Shown: one piece after another, positions 1 through 7,827 of the stretch
How positions within the stretch are numbered: position 1 is the first letter of the stretch
Layout: each line of letters starts with the position of its first letter
Notes under the pieces: model-generated
The model's input: the letters and a program-made list of their open reading frames with translations, nothing else
Told to the model about the DNA's origin: nothing
Databases searched by the model: none
Translations under genes and position numbers: made by a program
Source of the DNA: Candidatus Woesearchaeota archaeon
Lineage (GTDB): Archaea; Nanobdellota; Nanobdellia; Woesearchaeales; JAHWIC01
DNA: 64,000 nucleotides
Direction of reading: 5' to 3'
NCBI GenBank assembly: GCA_019322805.1
Contig: JAHWIC010000001.1
Location: 186,001-250,000 of the forward strand

Positions 1-873
1 GCAATCCGCACAATACAGCGTAAAGGCAGAACTGGTCGCTTAGAGAAAGGTAGAGTTACTGTTTTGATGACAGAGGGAACTAGAGATGAAGGTTATAGGT
101 GGTCTGCACATCACAAGCAGAAAAGGATGTATCGCAATTTGGATAATTTGAAGAAGAAAGTTTCTTTTGAGTTAAAGCGGAAAAAGGATGAGAGTCTTGA
201 CAAGTACAAGGCTGATGCTGAGAAGATAAAGATTTTTGCTGATTATCGTGAAAAAGGCTCTGGAACAATAAAAGAGCTTGTTGAGCTAGGTGCTGATTTA
301 AAGCTTGAAAAACTTGAAAATGCTGATTATTTGTTAAGCTCAAGAGTTGGTATTGAGGTTAAGACAACTGAGGATTTTGTTAATTCAATTATTGACGGCA
401 GATTATTGCAACAGATAAAAGAGCTTAGGAGAAACTTTGAAAGGCCTGTTGTTTTGATTGAAGGTACTGATGATATTTATTCTGTAAGAAATGTCCATGC
501 AAATGCAATTAGAGGTATGCTAGCTACTATTGCAGTTAGCTATGGAATTCCTATTTTACACAGCAGTAATCCAAAAGAGACTGCTGCTTTGTTGAATATT
601 ATTGCTAAGCGTGAGCAAGAAGTAACTGGAAAAGACTTTACTTTGCACGGCGAGAAGCGAGCTTTTAGCATGAAAGACATGCAGGAGTATATTGTTTCTG
701 CTTTACCTGGTGTTGGTGCAACACTTGCAAAGCCTTTGTTGAAAGCTTTAGGAAGTGTTAAGAATGTTGTTAATGCTTCTGTTGATGAATTAAAAGAAGT
801 TGAGAAGATTGGCCCTAAAAAAGCCAAGCAGATAAGGGATGTTGTTGATTCTGATTACTCAGAAACTTCTTGA
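1..873 (+). CDS. hef: Hef helicase-nuclease, 3' part only
   Basis: This is the C-terminal part of the archaeal Hef/XPF-family fork-structure nuclease. The frame is open from base 1 and the gene starts outside the window. The first residues carry helicase motif VI (QRKGRTGR), so the missing part should be the SF2 helicase. A charged linker is followed by the ERCC4 nuclease domain (FADYREKGSG, then GIEVKTTEDF and IIDGRLLQQ) and a tandem helix-hairpin-helix domain at the end (ALPGVGATLAKPLL, EKIGPKKAKQI). Hef processes stalled or branched replication forks. The usual ERK of the XPF active site reads EVK here. I recall similar variants in some archaeal Hef proteins but cannot confirm that. The 3' end overlaps the convergent htpX gene by 15 bases. 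The family call is secure; the full domain set is not visible. Confidence 0.93.
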   Translation, partial: AIRTIQRKGRTGRLEKGRVTVLMTEGTRDEGYRWSAHHKQKRMYRNLDNLKKKVSFELKRKKDESLDKYKADAEKIKIFADYREKGSGTIKELVELGADLKLEKLENADYLLSSRVGIEVKTTEDFVNSIIDGRLLQQIKELRRNFERPVVLIEGTDDIYSVRNVHANAIRGMLATIAVSYGIPILHSSNPKETAALLNIIAKREQEVTGKDFTLHGEKRAFSMKDMQEYIVSALPGVGATLAKPLLKALGSVKNVVNASVDELKEVEKIGPKKAKQIRDVVDSDYSETS

Positions 874-1716
874 TCTCAATCTCTTAACTCTTTCTTTTAT
901 TGGCGGATGTGTTGAAAACAAAGTAAAAAATCCTCTTCCACGGAAAGGTGAAGCTATCATCAAATGAGCAGTTGTTTCTGTTGTTGAGCATGGCCTTAAA
1001 GGTGCGTGATGTATTCCTGTTTCTAGTTTTTCCAAAGCACTTGCTAAACCATGGCCATTATGAAGTACTTTAGCAGCTGATTCATCAGCTTGGTACTCTC
1101 GGTTTCTTGAGATTGCAAGCCTTATGATTGTTGCGAGTATTGGTGTAAGAATTGCTAAAACTAAGAGCTCTAAACCAGAACCACCCCTGCGGTCTCTTCC
1201 ACCATAGCCAGCAAACATTGCACCCCATCTTGCAATCATTGCAACATAAGAAATGACTCCTGCGATTGTTGCTGCAACTGCTTGTATCAGTGTATCGCGA
1301 TTCTTGATATGGCTCATTTCATGAGCAATAACCCCTTTTAATTCTTCTTCATCAAGTAATTTGAGTATGCCTGCGGTAGCTGCAACTGCTGCATGTTTTG
1401 GGTTTCTTCCTGTTGCAAAAGCATTTGGATTATGGCTAGGAACAATATACACCTTAGGCATTGGAATGTTAGCTAAATGTGCAACATCATGAACAATTTT
1501 ATGCAGTTTAGGTGCTTCTGCTTCTGTAACTGGTTTTGCACGGTAAATTGCCAAAACAAGCTTGTCAGAGTACCAGTAAGCACCAAAGTTCATAATAACT
1601 GCAAAGATAATAGCAAAAGTCATTCCATCAACTCCCCAGAATGAGCCTACCCATAAGAATATACCTGTAAGTGCTGCGAGCAAGACTAATGTTCTGAATT
1701 GATTTTGAAATGACAT
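859..1716 (-). CDS. htpX: HtpX-type M48 membrane zinc metalloprotease
   Basis: This is an integral membrane protease of peptidase family M48 that degrades damaged membrane proteins. The zinc-binding HEMSH motif is at residues 132-136. The third zinc ligand region is NREYQADESAA, near residue 205. Hydrophobic segments lie near residues 9-28 and 33-50, and two more follow the HExxH helix, matching the four-segment HtpX layout. The length of 285 residues is normal for the family. The ATG at 1716 gives a natural N-terminus. The gene is convergent with hef and overlaps its end. The minus-strand Toprim gene lies 6 bases upstream, so the two may be co-transcribed. I see no missing catalytic residue. 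Confidence 0.94.
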   Translation of the reverse strand: MSFQNQFRTLVLLAALTGIFLWVGSFWGVDGMTFAIIFAVIMNFGAYWYSDKLVLAIYRAKPVTEAEAPKLHKIVHDVAHLANIPMPKVYIVPSHNPNAFATGRNPKHAAVAATAGILKLLDEEELKGVIAHEMSHIKNRDTLIQAVAATIAGVISYVAMIARWGAMFAGYGGRDRRGGSGLELLVLAILTPILATIIRLAISRNREYQADESAAKVLHNGHGLASALEKLETGIHHAPLRPCSTTETTAHLMIASPFRGRGFFTLFSTHPPIKERVKRLRSRSF

Positions 1717-1722
1717 GCTATT

Positions 1723-2085
1723 TTATAATTCAATTTTATTTAAATAGCTTACTAGTCCTTCTATATGGCTAAGTTTTGTGTTTTTCTGTAGAAACTCGCG
1801 AAATCTGTTATCAACCTTAACTCCATGCCTTTGCAAGCCAGAATTTAACCTTCCATAAAGTTGTTTTCCTTTTTTGTCAAAGTCAGTAAGAATTGTTATC
1901 GTTTTGTTTTTCTTCGATAGTTCCTCGATGATTTGAAACATTGGTTTTTTGCTGAGCGTAACAATGTTTTTTAGCCCTAAATAATTTAGTGCTTTTTTGT
2001 CTTTTATTCCTTCAACAATTATTATATTTTCAGAATTCTTTAGTCTTTCAATCTCTTCTTCAATTTCATCAGTGTTTTTTATCAT
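1723..2085 (-). CDS. small stand-alone Toprim-domain protein (UPF0292-like)
   Basis: This 120-residue protein is essentially one Toprim domain. The conserved glutamate is in IIIVEGIKDKKAL (about residues 21-33) and the acidic motif is in ILTDFDKKGKQL (about 65-76), both typical of Toprim folds in primases, topoisomerases and RNase M5-like enzymes. Stand-alone archaeal members resemble the UPF0292 family, whose reaction is not established as far as I know; a nucleic-acid phosphotransfer or nuclease role is inferred. It lies between htpX and a structured intergenic element, all on the minus strand. The ATG at 2085 follows that element directly. Confidence 0.85.
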   Translation of the reverse strand: MIKNTDEIEEEIERLKNSENIIIVEGIKDKKALNYLGLKNIVTLSKKPMFQIIEELSKKNKTITILTDFDKKGKQLYGRLNSGLQRHGVKVDNRFREFLQKNTKLSHIEGLVSYLNKIEL

Positions 2086-2101
2086 TAGGTGTTGTTACAC
2101 A

Positions 2102-2272
2102 TGCACAATTAGTTGTGCACTTGATCCAGTTTTTTATTTTTTAATTTTTTATAATTATAACAATTAAAAATAAATAAGGTGGAACTTCGTACCTCTGTCA
2201 AACTTTGTTTGGCTGCAGTATTTGTGAACCGGGTGATTTATTTCTAATGATAATACATACATTGTGTGTATT
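2102..2272 (-). repeat. structured intergenic element G, copy 1
   Basis: This is an AT-rich intergenic element that recurs at 61813-62015. On the plus strand it begins with a perfect hairpin (TGCACAA, loop TTAG, TTGTGCA, 2102-2119). A conserved T-rich block at about 2130-2170 follows, then a variable middle with a small hairpin (CAAAC, TTT, GTTTG), and it ends with a 21-base near-palindrome at 2252-2272. That palindrome is identical in the other copy and overlaps the stop codon of the upstream minus-strand gene. Both copies lie between two tandem minus-strand genes. A structured RNA, a processing/termination element or a small immobile repeat are all possible. Confidence 0.6.
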
Positions 2273-2661
2273 CAATATCTCTTACTGAAAAAATCCTTTA
2301 GTATTTTCTTATGATCAAAGGCAAGCTTAGGCAGTTTTTTCTTTGTAAATACTTTAGCTTCAACTGCATCGTCTTTTCCTTTTAATTTTCCAGAACCTTT
2401 TGCAATAAATATAACTCCAATTGTATGTCCGCGAGGATCTCGTTTAGGGTCAGAATAAGCATGGAACTGCCTGAGCAGCTTAACTTTCAAATTGGTTTCT
2501 TCTTTTGCCTCGCGAACAGCTGCTTTTTCTAAAGTCTCTCCATAATCAACAAAGCCGCCAGGTATTGCCCAGCCATAAGGATGGTTTTTTCTTTTAATAA
2601 GAACTATTCCTCCTTGATACTTTATGATTATGTCAACAGCTATTCCAGGTAATTTTTTCAT
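2272..2661 (-). CDS. Nudix hydrolase
   Basis: This is a Nudix pyrophosphohydrolase with the box GX5EX7REXXEE intact (GFVDYGETLEKAAVREAKEE, about residues 36-55). The glycine after EEx is replaced by asparagine (EETNL). The DPRGHTIGVIFIAKG segment resembles ADP-ribose pyrophosphatase or NUDT1-like housekeeping enzymes; the exact nucleotide substrate cannot be read from the sequence. The frame stays open 20 codons further upstream to 2721. The ATG at 2661 (MKKLPGIAVDII) gives the normal Nudix N-terminus, so I chose it. The gene is divergent from the primase and ends inside element G. Confidence 0.9.
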   Translation of the reverse strand: MKKLPGIAVDIIIKYQGGIVLIKRKNHPYGWAIPGGFVDYGETLEKAAVREAKEETNLKVKLLRQFHAYSDPKRDPRGHTIGVIFIAKGSGKLKGKDDAVEAKVFTKKKLPKLAFDHKKILKDFFSKRY

Positions 2662-2743
2662 AATAATCTCTAATTTATTTTTATTTAAATAATTATTGTA
2701 GAAACAATTAAATATTCTCATAAATTACTTTTGTGGGGGTTAA

Positions 2744-4303
2744 ATGATAGGCTTATCTACAACCTTAAGGTATTACAAAAGAGAGGACATACAGAACGAA
2801 ATAGTCAGAAATGCAAAAGACAGAGAAGTCGCAGTTAAGTTTGGAGATAAAGGCTTTGGAAAAAGGCCAGACATCTTAAATTATCCTGCTGATATCCTAG
2901 AGCTTACAAAACAAGGTGCTACCTCCTTTCATGCTTCTGAAGAGCTTTGGAGTAATCCACTAAGGCTTGACCCGAATATGAGGAAAAAGGATATTGAAGA
3001 ATTAAGAATTGGCTGGGATTTGGTTATTGATATTGACTGCCCTATTTGGGATATATCAAAGATAACTGCGTGGTTGATTATAAAAGCGTTAAAAGCTCAG
3101 GGTATTACATCAATTTCAGTAAAATTTTCTGGGAATAAAGGTTTCCATATAGGAGTTCCATTTGAGGTTTTTCCTAAAAGGGTAGGAAATGAAGAAATAA
3201 AGAGCAGGTTTCCAGAGGCTACAAGAAAAATTGCTATGTATTTGTTAGATTTCGTTGGTAGGGAATATACTAAAGTTGAGTCTGGTAAGATAATATTTGG
3301 AAATAGGTTTAAGGTCGCTGTAGATAAATTAAGCAAACTTGTAGGAAAAAATTTTGATGAATTGACCTATCTGATATGTAAAAATTGTAAGAAAAAAGTT
3401 GAAAGAAAAGAGGAAAAACATGAAGAAACTGTTGTGAGCAGTGATGATATAGACTTTATGAATGAAGTATCATACGAAGGAAAACTCAAAAAAGGTTCTT
3501 TCAAAAAGAAATCATGTGGTTGTAACAAGCCTGATTACGAAAGTAAATTTAATCCTTTATCTGTAATAGACGTAGATACAATTTTAATTTCTTCGAGACA
3601 TCTTTACAGAATGCCATATTCATTGCATGAAAAGTCAAAGTTGGTATCTACACCATTCAATCCTGAAAAGGTTATGGACTTCAAAAAAGAGTTCGCCGAG
3701 CCAGATAATGTAAAGATATCCAGATTTAGGTTTCTTGACAAAGAAAATGTAAAGGCTGGTGAGGGGCTGCAATTACTTGATAGGGCTCTTACCTTTGGTT
3801 TAGAAGAAGAAAAAGAAGAAGTGCAGATAAAGAAAGAATATGAAATGCCAAAATCGGCTTTACCGATAGATTATTTCCCGCCATGTATTAAAAAAATCCT
3901 GAATGGCCTGGAAGATGGAAGAAAAAGATCACTATTCACCTTAGTAAATTTCCTAACGTGCGTTGGCTGGGACCATGACAAGATTGAAAAGCTCTTAAGA
4001 GAGTGGAACAAGAAAAACCAAGAGCCATTAAGAGAGGTGTTATTGGTGGGCCAATTAAGATACCACAAGCAGCAGAAAAAGAGAATCTTGCCTCCAAACT
4101 GCGCAAATAAGATGTATTACCAGGACATAGGTTGCTGTATACCTGATAATCTATGCCAAAAGATAAAAAATCCTGTTAATTATGCCCGAAGAAAGGTTGG
4201 GGTAAGAGAAAAAGCAGAAAAACCAAAGAGACGGCAACTAACAGAAGAACAGAAAGAAATGCGTAGAAAGTACAGAGAAAAGCTAAAAAAAGAGGATAAA
4301 TAG
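2744..4303 (+). CDS. priS: DNA primase, PriS fused to the PriL Fe-S domain
   Basis: This is an archaeo-eukaryotic primase that makes primers for replication. Residues 1 to about 350 are PriS: the catalytic DxD is D96/D98 in LVIDIDCP, and SVKFSGNKGFHI (about 121-132) is the conserved SxxxGxH-type nucleotide-binding motif. A Cys cluster (CKNCKK, then CGC) inside this part probably binds zinc. From about residue 375 the chain continues into the PriL C-terminal domain, with four cysteines for a 4Fe-4S cluster (PPCIKK, PPNCANK, IGCC, NLCQK). Most archaea encode PriS and PriL separately; a single fused chain is known from Nanoarchaeum. The tail is strongly basic. A GTGGGGG Shine-Dalgarno-like tract (2733-2739) lies 4 bases before the ATG. 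No separate PriL N-terminal domain is evident. Confidence 0.93.
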   Translation: MIGLSTTLRYYKREDIQNEIVRNAKDREVAVKFGDKGFGKRPDILNYPADILELTKQGATSFHASEELWSNPLRLDPNMRKKDIEELRIGWDLVIDIDCPIWDISKITAWLIIKALKAQGITSISVKFSGNKGFHIGVPFEVFPKRVGNEEIKSRFPEATRKIAMYLLDFVGREYTKVESGKIIFGNRFKVAVDKLSKLVGKNFDELTYLICKNCKKKVERKEEKHEETVVSSDDIDFMNEVSYEGKLKKGSFKKKSCGCNKPDYESKFNPLSVIDVDTILISSRHLYRMPYSLHEKSKLVSTPFNPEKVMDFKKEFAEPDNVKISRFRFLDKENVKAGEGLQLLDRALTFGLEEEKEEVQIKKEYEMPKSALPIDYFPPCIKKILNGLEDGRKRSLFTLVNFLTCVGWDHDKIEKLLREWNKKNQEPLREVLLVGQLRYHKQQKKRILPPNCANKMYYQDIGCCIPDNLCQKIKNPVNYARRKVGVREKAEKPKRRQLTEEQKEMRRKYREKLKKEDK

Positions 4304-4530
4304 GGCAAAAAACAATAATCTTTATAAAGGGTCATTTATTCCACAGCATGTCAGTATTTAAATTGAATTTAAATACAAAATAAGTGTAAGATTGAGCCTG
4401 AAAAGAAGTCTTTTCAGTACAAAGTTACTGGGTTCTATATAAGGCTTCAATAAAAGGCTGTTTCACTTCAAGTTATCAGTAAGGTTTACTTATCTAATTT
4501 TGAGGTGAAGAAAGCAACACATAAACACAA
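4304..4530 (+). promoter_or_regulatory. leader and promoters of the ribosomal-protein operon
   Basis: This 227-base gap precedes the L3 gene. TATA-like boxes are at 4321-4328 (TTTATAAA) and 4436-4442 (TATATAA). A perfect palindrome with 11-base arms is at 4354-4376 (GTATTTAAATT, one G, AATTTAAATAC). A perfect 8-bp hairpin with loop AAGT is at 4398-4417 (CTGAAAAG / CTTTTCAG). Transcription from the second box would start near 4467 and leave a leader of about 60 bases. The palindrome would lie inside the leader only if the first box is used. It could be an operator or an autoregulatory r-protein site, but no protein partner can be assigned from sequence. Confidence 0.5.
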
Positions 4531-5505
4531 ATGCCAAAAACAAGAAGACCACATTACGGAAGTCTGCAGTTTTGGCCTAGAAAGAGGGCCAAACGAATTT
4601 ATGCTAGAGTAAGGTCTAAGATTTCTTCAAAAGAGGCTAAGCCACTAGAATTTGCTGGTTATAAGGTGGGTATGACACACTTAGCAGTTACTGACAACAG
4701 ACCAAAATCAACAACTAAGGGAGAAGAAATCATCTATCCCGTAACAATCATTGAGTGTCCGCCAATAAAGACTTCTTCAATAAGATTCTACAAAAATACA
4801 ACTGCTGGTTCAAAACTTTGTTCTGAGGTTTTTTCTGAAAAACTTGATAAGGAGCTTGAGAGAAAACTAAGAGTAAAGAGTGTCAAAAAGAAGGTTGATG
4901 ATGTAAAAGATTTTGATGATATAAAAGTTAGCGTACATACGAACCCAAAATTAACTACGATTGGAAAAAAGAAGCCAGAATTCTTTGAAATCTGCATCGG
5001 CGGCTCAAAAGAAGACAAGCTGAAATGGGCTAAGGAAAATCTAGGCAAAGAAATAAACATTAATGATGTTTTTCAGGGAGGCCAACAGATTGATGTTCAT
5101 GCTGTAACAAAAGGAAAAGGGTACCAAGGCCCAGTAAAAAGGTTTGGTATCGGTCTAAAGCATCATAAGTCGGAAAAGGGTGTAAGGCGTGTTGGCAGCC
5201 TAGGTGGCTGGAAGGCCCAAGGGCATTTTATGTGGAAGGTTGCTCATGCAGGGCAAATGGGCTATCATCAAAGAACAGAATATAACAAGTGGATCCTTAA
5301 AATAGGAACAAAACCAGAGGAGATAAACACAAAGAGCGGATTTGTAAGATACGGCCTCATTAAAAATCCATATATAATTGTTAAGGGTTCTATTCTAGGA
5401 CCGTCTAAAAGGCTTATCAGGTTTAATTCTGCTATAAGGGGCAATAGATTAGTGCCAAAAGAAGCTCCTTCAATCACCTACATAAATCTCGACCTAAAGA
5501 AGTAA
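4531..5505 (+). CDS. rpl3: 50S ribosomal protein L3 (uL3)
   Basis: This is archaeal/eukaryotic-type L3, a large-subunit assembly protein that reaches toward the peptidyl transferase centre. MPKTRRPHYGSLQFWPRKRA at the N-terminus and the GKGYQGPVKRFGIGLKHHKS segment (about residues 192-211) are diagnostic. The length of 324 residues is usual. It opens the operon and is followed by a 110-base gap of hairpins before L4. This is the largest spacer between r-protein genes in the run, so L4 and downstream genes may be controlled separately. Confidence 0.97.
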   Translation: MPKTRRPHYGSLQFWPRKRAKRIYARVRSKISSKEAKPLEFAGYKVGMTHLAVTDNRPKSTTKGEEIIYPVTIIECPPIKTSSIRFYKNTTAGSKLCSEVFSEKLDKELERKLRVKSVKKKVDDVKDFDDIKVSVHTNPKLTTIGKKKPEFFEICIGGSKEDKLKWAKENLGKEININDVFQGGQQIDVHAVTKGKGYQGPVKRFGIGLKHHKSEKGVRRVGSLGGWKAQGHFMWKVAHAGQMGYHQRTEYNKWILKIGTKPEEINTKSGFVRYGLIKNPYIIVKGSILGPSKRLIRFNSAIRGNRLVPKEAPSITYINLDLKK

Positions 5506-5506
5506 A

Positions 5507-5614
5507 ATGGACTTAAAAATACAAAGCATTTTTGGTCCGCTGAGCAATCGAAGATTGCTGGCGTCCCAGAAATGCATAGCATTTCTAAGGACATTACAAA
5601 TCCAGAGGATTTGA
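5507..5614 (+). CDS. possible 35-codon small ORF between L3 and L4
   Basis: An ATG in the same 'taaaATG' context used by most genes of this operon opens two bases after the L3 stop. It runs for 35 codons and ends with TGA at 5612-5614, one base before the L4 ATG. The product would start MDLKIQSIFGPLSN and be basic. The same bases form three perfect hairpins, so the reading frame may simply be accidental. If translated it would act as a leader peptide coupling ribosomes to the L4 start. I recognise no homologue. Confidence 0.2.
   Translation: MDLKIQSIFGPLSNRRLLASQKCIAFLRTLQIQRI
5543..5612 (+). promoter_or_regulatory. three-hairpin array before L4
   Basis: Three perfect short hairpins with 3-base loops stand in a row. 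They are AGCAATC/GATTGCT (5543-5559, loop GAA), AGAAATGC/GCATTTCT (5568-5586, loop ATA) and AAATCC/GGATTT (5598-5612, loop AGA). The last contains the probable Shine-Dalgarno bases AGAGGA of the L4 gene, whose ATG is at 5616. Sequestration of the ribosome-binding site is a reasonable inference. Confidence 0.55.
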
Positions 5615-5615
5615 A

Positions 5616-6422
5616 ATGAAAGTAAGCGTAATATCAGCATCAAAGGAAAAGAAAAAGGAAATTGAATTACCCAGTCAGTTTAATGAAGAGGTAAGAGCAG
5701 ATATAATTTTAAGGGCTGTACTAGCTATTCAAAGTAATAGAAGGCAAAGATATGGAGCATCGCCGGAAGCTGGTAAGAGAGCTTCCGCAGTAATCTCCAG
5801 AAGAAGGCATGATTATCGTGGTGCATATGGCCATGGTATCTCAAGAGTTCCAAGAAAGATCCTAACTAGAAGAGGAACAAGAATGTACTGGGTTGGTGCG
5901 TTTGCGCCAGGAACTGTTGGCGGCAGAAGAGCGCATCCTCCAAAGGCTTCAAAGGTTTATTCACAAAAGATAAACAAGAAAGAGCGAAGAAAGGCTATAA
6001 GAAGTGCTATTGCTGCTTCGATTATAAAAGAATTGGTTGAGCAAAGAGGGCATAAAGTTCCTAATGATTATCCTTTTGTGTTAGAATCAAAGATTGAAGA
6101 TATAAAGAAAACAAAAGATATCAAGAGCACTCTGGAAAAGATTGGGCTAAAAGAAGAATTGAAAAGAGCCTCAATTAAAACCATAAGGGCTGGAAAAGGA
6201 AAATCCCGTGGCAGAAAATATAAAAAAAGAGCTGGACCATTACTTGTTGTTTCAAAAGAATGCAGCTTAATGAGTTCTGCAAGTAATATTCCTGGTATTA
6301 ACATTGTTGAAGTAAAAAACATCAATGCAGAGCTATTAGCCCCCGGAGCTGTTCCAGGCAGATTAACCCTTTGGAGTGAGGCTGCTATAGAAAAACTAGG
6401 CAAGGAAAAGCTGTTTATGTGA
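5616..6422 (+). CDS. rpl4: 50S ribosomal protein L4 (uL4/L1e)
   Basis: This is archaeal L4, which lines the peptide exit tunnel. Diagnostic features are SNRRQRYGASPEAGKRASA, the HGISRVPRKILTRRGTRMY loop, GGRRAHPP, and the C-terminal APGAVPGRLTLWSEAAIEKL. The length of 268 residues is normal. In bacteria L4 is an autoregulator of its own operon, and here it directly follows a hairpin array that covers its ribosome-binding site. That makes a similar control conceivable but unproven. Its last codons overlap the possible GTG of L23. Confidence 0.97.
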   Translation: MKVSVISASKEKKKEIELPSQFNEEVRADIILRAVLAIQSNRRQRYGASPEAGKRASAVISRRRHDYRGAYGHGISRVPRKILTRRGTRMYWVGAFAPGTVGGRRAHPPKASKVYSQKINKKERRKAIRSAIAASIIKELVEQRGHKVPNDYPFVLESKIEDIKKTKDIKSTLEKIGLKEELKRASIKTIRAGKGKSRGRKYKKRAGPLLVVSKECSLMSSASNIPGINIVEVKNINAELLAPGAVPGRLTLWSEAAIEKLGKEKLFM

Positions 6423-6427
6423 TCAAA

Positions 6428-6688
6428 ATGGAACCTTATGACGTTATCAAATATCCATTATCAACTGAGAAGTCAATAAGATTGATGGAGTCGGAGAATA
6501 AGCTTATCTTTGTAGTTGATAAGAGTGCAAAAAAGAAAGAAATCAAGGAAGCAATAGAAAAAGCATTTAAGGTAAAGGTTGACACGGTGAACACATTCAT
6601 TGACATAAAGGGCAGGAAAAAAGCATACATCAAATTTTCAAAAGAAACTCCTGCAATTGATATAGCTACTCAATTAGGATTGATGTAA
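6428..6688 (+). CDS. rpl23: 50S ribosomal protein L23 (uL23)
   Basis: L23 sits at the exit of the peptide tunnel and docks SRP and the translocon. DVIKYPLSTEKSIRLMESENKLIFVVD and the AIEKAFKVKVDTVNTFI segment are typical, and the 86-residue length fits. An in-frame GTG at 6419 overlaps the L4 end. I prefer the ATG at 6428 because it has the 'aaaATG' context common here and starts at the family's normal N-terminus. It is followed by L2 after one base. Confidence 0.95.
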   Translation: MEPYDVIKYPLSTEKSIRLMESENKLIFVVDKSAKKKEIKEAIEKAFKVKVDTVNTFIDIKGRKKAYIKFSKETPAIDIATQLGLM

Positions 6689-6689
6689 A

Positions 6690-7403
6690 ATGGGTAAGAA
6701 TCTAGTTCAGCAAGCAAGAGGGAAAGGAAGCCCGACATACAAATCACCTAGTTTTAGGTATAAAGGAGCTGCAAAGCACATACCAATCTACGATAAGGAT
6801 ATGAAGGGAGAGATTATAGACTTGGTGCATTGCCAGGGTCATTCCGCACCTTTGGCTGTTATAATGTACGGCAAAGAAAAATGTATTATACAAGCGCCTG
6901 AAGGGGTAAGGGTTGGTGATGTTATTGAAGCTGGTAATGATGTAAAACCAAAGGTAGGCAATACCTTGCCTTTAAGCAATGTACCAGAAGGAACACAGAT
7001 TTATAACATAGAAAACAGCCCAGGCGATGGTGGTAAATTTTGCCGCTCCTCAGGATCATTTGCTAAGATAATAACAAAATTGCCTACCGGGATTTCAGTT
7101 TTGCTGCCATCAGGAAAAAGAAAATTATTCAGGCATGACTGCAGGGCAACGATTGGTGTAGTTGCAGGCAGTGGCAGAACAGAGAAACCATTCTTAAAAG
7201 CAGGAAAGATGTATCATAAGATGAGAGCCAAAAACAAACTGTGGCCTATAACCTCAGGAACCTCAATGAATGCTGTTGACCATCCTTTTGGAAGCGGAGG
7301 TTCATCAACTAAAGGAAGGCCAACACAAGCATCAAGAAATGCTCCACCAGGAAGAAAGGTTGGAAAGATTGCTCCAAGAATAACTGGCAAGAGGAAGAAG
7401 TAA
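6690..7403 (+). CDS. rpl2: 50S ribosomal protein L2 (uL2)
   Basis: L2 is a core 23S-binding protein next to the peptidyl transferase centre. The conserved C-terminal loop is intact (SGTSMNAVDHPFGSGGSST, about residues 191-209), including the conserved histidine in VDHPFG. The N-terminus MGKNLVQQARGKGSPTYKSP is archaeal type, and the 237-residue length is usual. The ATG follows the L23 stop in a 'taaaATG' context, suggesting translational coupling. Two short hairpins follow before S19. Confidence 0.97.
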   Translation: MGKNLVQQARGKGSPTYKSPSFRYKGAAKHIPIYDKDMKGEIIDLVHCQGHSAPLAVIMYGKEKCIIQAPEGVRVGDVIEAGNDVKPKVGNTLPLSNVPEGTQIYNIENSPGDGGKFCRSSGSFAKIITKLPTGISVLLPSGKRKLFRHDCRATIGVVAGSGRTEKPFLKAGKMYHKMRAKNKLWPITSGTSMNAVDHPFGSGGSSTKGRPTQASRNAPPGRKVGKIAPRITGKRKK

Positions 7404-7405
7404 AA

Positions 7406-7438
7406 ACCCCAGAGGGGTGCCAAAAACCGGAGGTTTTT
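7406..7438 (+). promoter_or_regulatory. double hairpin covering the S19 ribosome-binding site
   Basis: Two perfect hairpins with 3-base loops lie in the 39-base L2-S19 gap: ACCCC/GGGGT (7406-7418, loop AGA) and AAAAACC/GGTTTTT (7422-7438, loop GGA). The second places the Shine-Dalgarno GGAGG of S19 in its loop and 3' arm, 10 bases before the ATG at 7443. This arrangement parallels the last hairpin before L4. Confidence 0.55.
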
Positions 7439-7442
7439 AAGC

Positions 7443-7826
7443 ATGGCTAAGAAAGAATTTACCTACAGAGGAAAGACATCGGATGAGTTAAAAACAATGA
7501 GTATGAATGATTTTGCTATTTTGCTTCCTGCTAGACAAAGAAGGTGCATAAAGAGGGGGTTTAGTGACCAAGAAAAGACCTTGCTCAACAACATCAAAAA
7601 AGGAGCGAAGGATATCAAAACACACTGCAGGAATATGGTTGTCTTGCCAATAATGGTAGGAACCACCCTAAGGGTATACAATGGAAAAGAATTTGTCCAG
7701 ATAGTTATTCAACCAGAGATGCTTGGCCATTATTTGGGTGAGTTTGCGCTTACAAGGAAAAGGATAGAACACTCTGCTCCAGGTATTGGTGCTACAAGAT
7801 CAAGTGCGAGTTTATCAGTGAAATAA
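7443..7826 (+). CDS. rps19: 30S ribosomal protein S19 (uS19)
   Basis: S19 binds the head of the small subunit with S13. It is recognised by FAILLPARQRRCIKRG near residue 22 and the C-terminal MLGHYLGEFALTRKRIEHSAPGIGATRSS, the archaeal form of the S19 signature. The length of 127 residues is normal. It is one of the few genes in the run with a clear Shine-Dalgarno sequence (GGAGG) and it lies behind a hairpin pair. L22 follows after one base. Confidence 0.96.
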   Translation: MAKKEFTYRGKTSDELKTMSMNDFAILLPARQRRCIKRGFSDQEKTLLNNIKKGAKDIKTHCRNMVVLPIMVGTTLRVYNGKEFVQIVIQPEMLGHYLGEFALTRKRIEHSAPGIGATRSSASLSVK

Positions 7827-7827
7827 A

